Positions 1-5,284 of a stretch of 5,382 bases of DNA are shown here, one piece after another. Under the pieces are notes generated by a model, which was not told the origin of the DNA, did no database searches, and saw only the letters and a list, made by a program, of their open reading frames with translations. The DNA is taken from positions 1 to 5,382 of the forward strand of contig JAUICT010000176.1 in the NCBI GenBank assembly GCA_030429325.1, given 5' to 3'. This DNA is from Bacteroidia bacterium (GTDB lineage: Bacteria; Bacteroidota; Bacteroidia; Flavobacteriales; Flavobacteriaceae). Each line of letters opens with the position of its first letter. Position 1 is the stretch's first letter. Made by a program: the position numbers and the translations under genes.

Positions 1-51
1 CATTGCACAGAAAGCGTACAATATTGCAAATAGGGTAATGCTTTTCTTCAT
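1..51 (-). CDS. Exported protein, N-terminal fragment (runs off left edge)
   Basis: Reading the minus strand from the ATG at 51-49 gives an open frame of exactly 17 codons to the window edge: MKKSITLFAILYAFCAM. Two lysines after the initiator followed by an unbroken hydrophobic run form the n- and h-regions of a signal peptide, so the product is probably exported to the periplasm, outer membrane or cell surface. A promoter-like TACTTTTA (minus strand, 79-72) lies 20 bases upstream of the start, the same spacing as for other genes in the window, which supports this start. No Shine-Dalgarno sequence is visible, as is usual in Bacteroidota. It is divergent from prfB. Nothing of the mature protein is visible, so its function cannot be named. 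The cysteine at residue 15 might be a lipobox cysteine, but the sequence before it (LYAFC) is a poor lipobox. Confidence 0.6.
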   Translation of the reverse strand, partial: MKKSITLFAILYAFCAM

Positions 52-71
52 AATGGTGTGGAAATTGGACT

Positions 72-79
72 TAAAAGTA
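72..79 (-). promoter_or_regulatory. Possible Bacteroidota -7 element for the left-edge gene
   Basis: On the minus strand this reads TACTTTTA, a 7-of-8 match to the Bacteroidota -7 consensus TAnnTTTG. It sits 20 bases before the ATG at 51, matching the spacing of the better sites in the window. No TTTG -33 element is found at the expected distance, so this is tentative. Confidence 0.3.
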
Positions 80-208
80 TGTATTTCATTTTTAAAAAAC
101 ATATGAAAACGCCTTTTTAAAGGGTTGGGTGTGAGATGGGTTCATTGGTTGAAAAATGGGTGCTGGTTTACCAATCAAGTTTGATTCAATTATATTCCAA
201 AAGAAGTT

Positions 209-216
209 TATTTTTG
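209..216 (+). promoter_or_regulatory. Putative prfB promoter, -7 element
   Basis: TATTTTTG matches the Bacteroidota sigma -7 consensus TAnnTTTG exactly and ends 16 bases before the prfB ATG, implying a leader of only about 10 bases. A TTTG at 180-183 could be the -33 element, but the 25-base spacer is longer than the usual roughly 17-23, so that half is weak. Confidence 0.5.
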
Positions 217-232
217 TGCGAAAGTTACGTAT

Positions 233-1328
233 ATGACCACTACAGATCAGCAAAAAGATCTTATTGAGCGCCTTGGTGCGTTAAGGAGGTATCTTTGACA
301 TCGATGCCAAACTTATTGAAATAGAGAACGAGGAAGAAAAAACCTTGGCTCCTAGTTTTTGGGACAATCCACAAGAAGCCCAAAAACAAATGCAAGTCCT
401 AAAATCCAAAAAGAAATGGGTAGAAGATTTTGATTCTGCCAAGACCTTGATTGGCGATTTAGAGGTTTTGATGGAGTTCCAGCAAGCTGGTGAGGTTTCC
501 GAGGATGAAGTGGCGCAACACTACAGTAAAGCAGTATTGGCCATTGAAAATTTAGAGTTCAAGAACATGCTTTCCGATGAAGGTGATGAGCTAACCGCTG
601 TGCTCCAGATAACCGCAGGGGCAGGTGGTACGGAGAGTTGCGACTGGGCGTCCATGCTCATGCGGATGTATCTCATGTGGGCCGAAAAGAACGGCTACAA
701 AGTCAAGGAACTCAACTACCAAGAAGGCGATGTGGCAGGGATAAAGACTGTTACCTTGGAGATAGATGGCGAATATGCCTTTGGTTGGCTTAAAGGTGAG
801 AACGGAGTGCATAGATTGGTCCGTATTTCCCCTTTTGACAGTAATGCCAAGCGTCATACTTCGTTTGCTTCGGTATACGTGTATCCTTTGGTAGATGATA
901 CCATCGAAATCGAGATCAACCCTTCGGATATTGAAATTACAACGGCCCGCTCCAGTGGCGCAGGTGGACAGAACGTAAACAAAGTAGAGACCAAAGTGCA
1001 ATTGGTACATAAACCCACAGGCATACAAATTTCGTGTTCTGATTCGCGTTCCCAGCACGATAACAGGGCCACTGCCTTAAAGATGTTGAAATCGCAGTTG
1101 TATGAAATTGAGCTTCGCAAGAAACAAGAAGCTCGGGCAGAGATAGAATCCTCCAAAATGAAAATCGAATGGGGTTCGCAAATCAGAAATTATGTAATGC
1201 ACCCGTATAAATTGGTAAAAGACGTACGTACTGGAGAAGAAACCGGAAACGTGGATGCTGTAATGGATGGGGACATCAATGCCTTTTTAAAAGCCTATCT
1301 GATGATGATGGGACAAAAAGAGGAATAG
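233..1328 (+). CDS. prfB: Peptide chain release factor 2 (RF2), with programmed +1 frameshift
   Basis: RF2 recognises UGA and UAA stop codons in the ribosomal A site and triggers peptide release. Translation starts at ATG 233, reads 21 codons to an in-frame TGA at 296-298, and must shift +1 (CTT 293-295, then GAC 297-299) to continue to TAG 1326-1328. The joined product is 364 residues, against 365 for E. coli RF2, and the junction reads LRRYL-DIDAK, matching E. coli LRGYL-DYDAK. The stop-recognition tripeptide SPF is at about residues 199-201, and the GGQ hydrolysis motif at about 244-246 within SGAGGQNVNK. The residue equivalent to E. coli position 246 is Ser, as in most RF2s, rather than the Thr of E. 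coli K-12. The N-terminal helical domain covers roughly residues 1-110. A caller ignoring the shift would report a 327-residue protein from TTG 345, losing 37 residues. Identification is secure. Confidence 0.97.
284..299 (+). promoter_or_regulatory. prfB programmed +1 frameshift signal
   Basis: The sequence AGG AGG TAT CTT TGA C has every element of the classical RF2 autoregulatory site. It has an internal Shine-Dalgarno-like AGGAGG (284-289), a three-base spacer TAT, the slippery CTT codon in the P site (293-295), and UGA followed by C (296-299), a poor termination context. In the known mechanism, scarce RF2 lets the ribosome pause at UGA and slip +1 to make full-length RF2, while abundant RF2 terminates it after 21 residues. 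E. coli has AGGGGG TAT CTT TGA C at the same place. AGGAGG pairs perfectly with the 16S anti-Shine-Dalgarno sequence. Confidence 0.95.
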
Positions 1329-1367
1329 TTTTTGAAGCTGTTTTTTTAAATACATTCTATAATTTTT

Positions 1368-1395
1368 CAGACATCAGACATCAGACATCAGACAT
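1368..1395 (+). repeat. Tandem heptamer array A: 4 x CAGACAT
   Basis: Four exact back-to-back copies of the 7-base unit CAGACAT (1368-1374, 1375-1381, 1382-1388, 1389-1395). One base (C1396) separates them from array B. They begin 39 bases after the prfB stop codon and lie in noncoding DNA. A 7-base period does not keep a reading frame, so a coding role is unlikely. Confidence 0.95.
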
Positions 1396-1396
1396 C

Positions 1397-1452
1397 CGAG
1401 AACCGAGAACCGAGAACTGAGAACTGAGAACTGAGAACTGAGAACTGAGAAC
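1397..1452 (+). repeat. Tandem heptamer array B: 8 x YGAGAAC
   Basis: Eight contiguous heptamers: three CGAGAAC (1397-1417) and then five TGAGAAC (1418-1452), ending 10 bases before the ATG of the ArsC-like gene. The C-type and T-type units are grouped, not mixed, which suggests growth by local duplication after a single C/T change. The unit resembles array A (GAGAACT against CAGACAT, four of seven positions identical plus a swapped AC/CA). With array A it makes twelve heptamers in 85 bases. Their position makes it likely that they are part of the mRNA leader or the intergenic transcript of the ArsC-like gene. Confidence 0.95.
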
Positions 1453-1462
1453 TAAATAAACT

Positions 1463-1804
1463 ATGATTAAAATATATCACAACCCAAGATGTAGGAAGTC
1501 CAGAGAGGGATTGGAACTTTTGGAGAACACAGGAAAAGAATTTGAAATAGTAAAGTATTTGGAAGACATTCCGTCTAAAAGTGAGTTAAAAGAAATTTTA
1601 GGATTTCTCGGTATGTCCCCATTGGAGCTTGTTCGTAAAAACGAAGCCATTTGGAAGGAAAACTACAAAGGAAAAGAACTTTCCGATGATGAAATCATTG
1701 CCGCCATGGTAGAACATCCAAAACTTATTGAACGACCTATTATAATCAATGGAAAGAAAGCCGTTGTTGGCAGACCTGCTGAAAAAATCAATACCTTGCT
1801 ATAG
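1463..1804 (+). CDS. arsC: ArsC-family reductase (glutaredoxin-type arsenate reductase-like)
   Basis: This 113-residue cytoplasmic protein belongs to the ArsC/Spx/YffB thioredoxin-fold family, whose best-known member reduces arsenate to arsenite using glutaredoxin and glutathione. The N-terminal IYHNPRCRKSR places the catalytic cysteine at residue 10, matching Cys12 of E. coli ArsC (IYHNPACGTSR). The three oxyanion-binding arginines of that enzyme have counterparts at Arg58 (LVRKN), Arg91 (ERPI) and Arg104 (GRPAE). At 113 residues it is shorter than the 141 of E. coli ArsC, lacking the C-terminal extension, and is close to the length of the chromosomal YffB-like proteins. ATG 1463 is the natural start, directly before the conserved first strand, with no Shine-Dalgarno sequence. 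No arsR, arsB or acr3 lies in the window, so a role in arsenic resistance is not shown; general thiol redox chemistry is possible. Family assignment is firm, substrate uncertain. Confidence 0.88.
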   Translation: MIKIYHNPRCRKSREGLELLENTGKEFEIVKYLEDIPSKSELKEILGFLGMSPLELVRKNEAIWKENYKGKELSDDEIIAAMVEHPKLIERPIIINGKKAVVGRPAEKINTLL

Positions 1805-1861
1805 GATTGATGCTCAGAGGTATTTATATCAACATTAGCATAGAAAAGGCATAACATTTGC

Positions 1862-1869
1862 TATTTTTG
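1862..1869 (+). promoter_or_regulatory. Putative -7 element for the lysine-tailed secreted protein gene
   Basis: TATTTTTG is an exact match to TAnnTTTG and the same octamer found before prfB. It ends 18 bases before the ATG at 1888, supporting that start over the in-frame TTG at 1858, which would lie upstream of the promoter. A clear TTTG -33 element is missing. Confidence 0.45.
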
Positions 1870-1887
1870 AAAATTGAATCGACTGTC

Positions 1888-2355
1888 ATGAAAAAAGTGC
1901 ATACCCTAAGTATTCTCACCTTATTGATAGGATTACTTTTTACAAGTGAGACTTTTGCTCAATATGGATATGGTTCTCCTTATGGAAACCGATATGGTAG
2001 AAGACAAAGTACACTTCCCCAAGTACATGATACCCCAAAAAAGGAGGACCCTCCAACTGCAGAGGAAATCGTTGACGGACAAATGCCTTCCATTACCGAA
2101 GCTCTAGGTCTCAACCCTTTTGAAGAAGCCGTTGTAAGAACCACTTTGCTGCAATCTGTTCAGCAAAGGATTGAACTACAAATCTTGGGCTTGGAGCCGC
2201 TAAAAGCCAAAGAAGAATACGAGAAGATTGAAAAAAGACAGAACGAGGAACTAAAATCCGGCCTTCCAGAAGACAAGTACAACGCTTTTATGGAACTACA
2301 GGAAAACAGCTTCAAGTCCAAAAAGAAAAAGAAGAAGAAAAAGAAAAAAGATTAA
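1888..2355 (+). CDS. Small secreted protein with C-terminal polylysine tail, unknown function
   Basis: This is a 155-residue protein counted from ATG 1888. An in-frame TTG at 1858 would add ten residues ahead of the signal peptide and is less likely. Residues 1-24 form a signal peptide (MKK, then a hydrophobic core, ending ETFA before QYGYG), so it is exported. Residues 25-39 are rich in Gly, Tyr and Arg (YGYGSPYGNRYGRR). A Pro/charged linker follows, then a predominantly helical, charged core from about 57 to 141 (AEEIVDGQMPSITEALGLN onward, ending LPEDKYNAFMELQEN). The tail is ten consecutive lysines and Asp (145-155). The helical core with a proline-marked turn before each helix loosely recalls Spy/CpxP-type periplasmic proteins, but no LTxxQ motif is seen, so this is only a guess. 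It lies 101 bases upstream of the receptor gene on the same strand without an intervening terminator, suggesting co-transcription. I do not recognise a named family. Confidence 0.85.
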   Translation: MKKVHTLSILTLLIGLLFTSETFAQYGYGSPYGNRYGRRQSTLPQVHDTPKKEDPPTAEEIVDGQMPSITEALGLNPFEEAVVRTTLLQSVQQRIELQILGLEPLKAKEEYEKIEKRQNEELKSGLPEDKYNAFMELQENSFKSKKKKKKKKKKD

Positions 2356-2456
2356 CAAAACCTTAAGGTCATTGACGGGCCCATTTCTGCTGTTGGCAGA
2401 TATTAATTTTAGTTCTTCTGAATTTCCTGCCAAATTTGATGATCTAAAACCAAGCT

Positions 2457-4943
2457 ATGCACAGGATCATTGTCCCGTTGTTATTATTGACTTTTTTTAC
2501 CACTAGCGCCCAAACAAGGCCAAACCAAAATTCCATTACCATTTCTGGGAAAGTAGTTGATCAAGACTCCGGCCAACCTTTGGAGTACGCAACTTTTGTA
2601 TTGCAAGATGCAAACAGTCCAGATAAAGTAACTGGAGGAATCACCGATTTGGACGGAAACTTTGAGGTGCAAGCCTCACCAGGTCAATATAATATCCGGG
2701 TGGAGTATATCTCCTATAAAACTTTTTCCCGCACCAACCAAAACTACAACAGCTCCACTAATTTGGGGGCCATTGTATTGGCACCCGATGTAGCGCAGCT
2801 ACAAGAAGTTGAAGTAGTGGGTGAAAAAACTACTGTTGAAATTCGGTTGGACAAAAAAGTTTACAATATAGGTAAAGATATCACGACCAGTGGTGGAAAC
2901 GTGAGTGATGCCCTCAACAACATCCCCTCCGTTTCAGTGGATGTAGAGGGGGCAATAAGCTTGCGTGGTAATGAAAACGTACGGATATTGATCAACGGAA
3001 AACCCTCCGCATTGGCGGGATTTGGTTCTACCGATGCTCTCCGTCAATTACCCGCAGATGCCATTGAAAAAGTAGAGGTCATTACCAGTCCTTCCGCCCG
3101 ATACGACGCCGAAGGTACTGCTGGTATCCTGAACATTGTTCTCAAAAAGGAAAAGACATTGGGTATCAACGGTTCGATCAATACCTCAATAGGGATACCT
3201 TTCAGAGCACAGGTCACCACCAATTTCAATTTGCGTACCGAAAAGTTCAATATATTCAACACCTTGGGGTATTTTCATAGGGAATCGCCCGGAGGAGGTT
3301 TGTTTGACAATACCTATTCTGAGGGTGAGTTTGACCGAATCATCGAGGATCGTGATATAAGCAGAAATGATGACGGTTTCAACATGAATATAGGCATGGA
3401 ATACTTCCTTACCAACAAGTCCTCAATTACCGGTAGTTTTTTCTATCGCATTGCCGATGAAAACGATCTTACCGAAAACGATAACCAACGTTTCATAGGC
3501 ACGGATTTGGCCAGTAGCACCTATCGGAGTGAGGATCAAGCAGAGGATGACAGCAGCTATCAAGTCGCTCTAAATTATACCAACAACATTAATGATGATG
3601 GACATAAGTTGACTGCAGATTTCCAATATTCATATGATGACGAATCCATATTTACGGAAATCCAAGAAAACAATGTAATCCCAAACACCGATTTGCTGGC
3701 TCTGGAAAATATTTTTGAAGCAGAGACCCAAGACGATATCTTGGCGCAAATAGATTATGTGCTTCCGATTGGTGATGCACAGTTTGAAGCTGGTTACCGT
3801 GGAAATTTTGAAAAAGAAGTCAATGATTACCAATTGGATACCCTTAACCAAGGTACTGGAGAATTTGAAACCAACCGAGATTTGACCAACACATTTACTT
3901 ATCATGAAAACGTAAATGCACTATATACCCAATACGGAAACAAATTTGGTAAGTTCTCCTTCTTGATGGGACTTCGATTGGAGAATACACAGATGAAGGG
4001 CAGTGTAGATTCTGAAATAGATAGCCAGGCGCTGGAAGAAATTGTTGGTGCAGATGTTGATCTTAATTTTGATAAAAACTATCTTGGATTGTTCCCCACC
4101 GTAAACCTGATTTATGAACTTTCGGAAACAGAGAACATTTCCTTGGGGTATAACCGTAGGATCAATAGGCCTAGGGGTTGGTTCATCAATCCATTTCCCT
4201 CACGTTCCAGTAGAACCAATGTTTTTCAAGGAAATCCAGATTTAAACCCTGCCTTTGCCAATGCTTTTGATTTGGGGTATTTAAAGAGATGGGGGAAACT
4301 CACATTTACTTCATCGATTTATTATCAAAGGGAAACCGATTCTTTTGAGTGGGTAAGGGAAGAAACTGGTGAAGTGACCTCGGATGGTATTCGGATTATC
4401 CGTTCCATCCCGATCAACCTTTCCACCAATGAGCGTGTTGGAGCCGAGGCTGGGATGATATATAATCCAGCAAAATGGGTGCGATTGAATAGCAGTTTGA
4501 ACTTTTTTAGGTTCAACTCCGAAGGAACGTTCAACAGTGTGGACTATGGTGCCGAAAACACCAGTTGGTTTGCCCGTTTCAGTTCTAAATTCACTCTACC
4601 CGCCAAAATAGACCTACAGGCCAATTCCTTCTATATGGGGCCACGACAAAATGCCCAAACTGAAACCAAGGGTATGTTCTCCATGAACTTGGCCATGAGC
4701 AAGGATCTTTTTAAGGAAAACGCCACAATATCTTTGAATGTAAGTGATGTGTTCAATTCCAGAAAGCGACAGTCCTTCACACAAACGGCATTCTTTACTT
4801 CGGATAGCGAGTTTCAATGGAGAAAAAGACAGGTAAACCTATCATTTATATACCGGTTTAACCAGCCCAAGGAAAAAAGACAGGGCAACCGACCTGATGA
4901 TGGTGGTGAAGAAGAAGGTGGGTTTAATGCAGGGAACTCATAA
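2457..4943 (+). CDS. TonB-dependent outer membrane receptor with carboxypeptidase-regulatory-like domain
   Basis: This 828-residue outer membrane protein is predicted to import a ligand across the outer membrane with energy from TonB-ExbBD. A signal peptide (residues 1 to about 18) ends TSAQ. A carboxypeptidase-regulatory-like Ig-type domain spans about 27-109 (ISGKVVDQDSGQPLEYA, TDLDGNFEV). A TonB-box-like QLQEVEVVGE lies at about 114-123. The plug domain covers about 131-231 (SDALNNIPSVSVD, ISLRGNENVRILINGKPS, IEKVEVITSPSARYDAEGTAGILNIVLKK across its length). The rest, about 232-803, is a beta-barrel of the type Pfam calls the outer membrane protein beta-barrel family, closing with NLSFIYRFNQ. 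A 25-residue tail with acidic and glycine-rich stretches (DDGG, EEEGG) extends past the last strand, presumably into the periplasm. No SusD partner follows, so it is not a typical SusC; the ligand cannot be inferred. The start directly precedes the signal peptide and has no Shine-Dalgarno sequence. Confidence 0.93.
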   Translation: MHRIIVPLLLLTFFTTSAQTRPNQNSITISGKVVDQDSGQPLEYATFVLQDANSPDKVTGGITDLDGNFEVQASPGQYNIRVEYISYKTFSRTNQNYNSSTNLGAIVLAPDVAQLQEVEVVGEKTTVEIRLDKKVYNIGKDITTSGGNVSDALNNIPSVSVDVEGAISLRGNENVRILINGKPSALAGFGSTDALRQLPADAIEKVEVITSPSARYDAEGTAGILNIVLKKEKTLGINGSINTSIGIPFRAQVTTNFNLRTEKFNIFNTLGYFHRESPGGGLFDNTYSEGEFDRIIEDRDISRNDDGFNMNIGMEYFLTNKSSITGSFFYRIADENDLTENDNQRFIGTDLASSTYRSEDQAEDDSSYQVALNYTNNINDDGHKLTADFQYSYDDESIFTEIQENNVIPNTDLLALENIFEAETQDDILAQIDYVLPIGDAQFEAGYRGNFEKEVNDYQLDTLNQGTGEFETNRDLTNTFTYHENVNALYTQYGNKFGKFSFLMGLRLENTQMKGSVDSEIDSQALEEIVGADVDLNFDKNYLGLFPTVNLIYELSETENISLGYNRRINRPRGWFINPFPSRSSRTNVFQGNPDLNPAFANAFDLGYLKRWGKLTFTSSIYYQRETDSFEWVREETGEVTSDGIRIIRSIPINLSTNERVGAEAGMIYNPAKWVRLNSSLNFFRFNSEGTFNSVDYGAENTSWFARFSSKFTLPAKIDLQANSFYMGPRQNAQTETKGMFSMNLAMSKDLFKENATISLNVSDVFNSRKRQSFTQTAFFTSDSEFQWRKRQVNLSFIYRFNQPKEKRQGNRPDDGGEEEGGFNAGNS

Positions 4944-4945
4944 AG

Positions 4946-4973
4946 AAAAAGGAGCCAATCGGCTCCTTTTTTT
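4946..4973. terminator. Bidirectional intrinsic terminator
   Basis: A perfect stem GGAGCC (4951-4956) and GGCTCC (4961-4966) with loop AATC is flanked by AAAAA (4946-4950) and seven T (4967-4973), so the stem can extend to 11 base pairs. It starts two bases after the stop codon of the receptor gene. On the minus strand the hairpin is followed by TTTTTCTTT, so it can also end the convergent 57-codon gene, whose stop codon overlaps the T-run. Confidence 0.93.
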
Positions 4974-5145
4974 ATTCTTCAAGCTGGGCACGTTTGGCCT
5001 CGCGTTTTTCTTTCATCATTTCCCTAAGGTTGCCAATCAACCAGTAAGGAACTACAAAGGTCAACAAGAAAATCATCAACCAAAAACCGATGGTCAAAAT
5101 TGTCAAAAAAGCTAAAAAACCTAAATATTGGTCAAATTCGAACAT
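4972..5145 (-). CDS. Small membrane protein, 57 residues, unknown function
   Basis: On the minus strand, ATG 5145-5143 opens a 57-codon frame ending TAA 4974-4972. It begins MFEFDQYLGFLAFLTI. A long hydrophobic stretch (about residues 8-38, with Trp22, Pro33 and Trp35) could be one long transmembrane helix or a tight hairpin. It is followed by a charged, helical C-terminus (NLREMMKEKREAKRAQLEE) rich in Lys, Arg and Glu, which by the positive-inside rule should be cytoplasmic. Support for a real gene: a complete promoter with both -7 and -33 elements upstream, an AGGA seven bases before the ATG, a shared terminator exactly at its end, and a sensible membrane-protein sequence. It is convergent with the receptor gene and divergent from fumC. 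I do not recognise a family. It is short enough to be missed by gene callers. Confidence 0.82.
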   Translation of the reverse strand: MFEFDQYLGFLAFLTILTIGFWLMIFLLTFVVPYWLIGNLREMMKEKREAKRAQLEE

Positions 5146-5165
5146 TATTCTTTCCTTTTGTTCAA

Positions 5166-5198
5166 CAAAGATAGTTTGTTCTTTTGATAAAAAACAAA
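5166..5198 (-). promoter_or_regulatory. Promoter of the 57-residue membrane protein gene
   Basis: On the minus strand, TTTG (5198-5195), a 21-base spacer and TATCTTTG (5173-5166) match the Bacteroidota -33/-7 consensus TTTG...TAnnTTTG in both elements with normal spacing. The -7 element ends 20 bases before the ATG at 5145, giving a leader of about 14 bases. This is the best promoter in the window. Confidence 0.72.
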
Positions 5199-5257
5199 TC
5201 TCCCATCAAAAAAAGTATATATAACCCTTAGCACTACCATATAATTCTACTAACTAC

Positions 5258-5265
5258 TACCTTTG
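5258..5265 (+). promoter_or_regulatory. Putative fumC promoter, -7 element
   Basis: TACCTTTG fits TAnnTTTG exactly and ends 19 bases before the fumC ATG. No TTG-type -33 element is present at the expected distance; the upstream bases are ATATAATTCTACTAAC-like and AT-rich. It lies back to back with the promoter of the 57-codon gene in a 139-base divergent spacer. Confidence 0.5.
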
Positions 5266-5284
5266 TGTATCAAAATTTTGTAAA

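Noticed and set aside
345..347. TTG as start of release factor 2
   Set aside because: The upstream 21-codon segment and frameshift site restore the normal RF2 length and N-terminus, so this TTG encodes an internal leucine.
591..1058. 155-codon minus-strand open frame inside prfB
   Set aside because: It lies wholly antisense to well-conserved RF2 coding sequence, and its translation shows no recognisable domain; it is a shadow frame, as is the one at 854-1156.
1360..1367. TAATTTTT as a promoter -7 element for the ArsC-like gene
   Set aside because: Misses the final G, the nearest TTTG is 25 bases upstream, and the start codon is about 95 bases away; not strong enough to list.
1858..1860. TTG as start of the lysine-tailed protein
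   Set aside because: It precedes the putative -7 element and would place ten residues before a normal MKK signal peptide; ATG 1888 is preferred.
2341..2355. Possible -1 slippery A-run at the end of the lysine-tailed gene
   Set aside because: The run of six A fills two whole in-frame codons, so it does not have the X-XXY-YYZ phase of a classical -1 frameshift site, and no downstream structure is evident.
2386..2400. Small inverted repeat TCTGC-TGTTG-GCAGA between the secreted protein and receptor genes
   Set aside because: Only five base pairs and no T-run follows, so it is not a convincing terminator or riboswitch.
2404..2411. TAATTTTA as a promoter for the receptor gene
   Set aside because: A 7-of-8 match in AT-rich DNA with no -33 element at proper spacing and 45 bases to the start; co-transcription from upstream is equally likely.
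3630..3905. 91-codon minus-strand open frame inside the receptor gene
   Set aside because: Antisense to continuous beta-barrel coding sequence with no promoter or domain; the other minus-strand frames within 2484-4817 are rejected for the same reason.
4897..5115. 72-codon plus-strand open frame overlapping the end of the receptor gene
   Set aside because: It reads through the terminator hairpin and lies antisense to the better-supported 57-codon gene; no promoter and a low-complexity translation.
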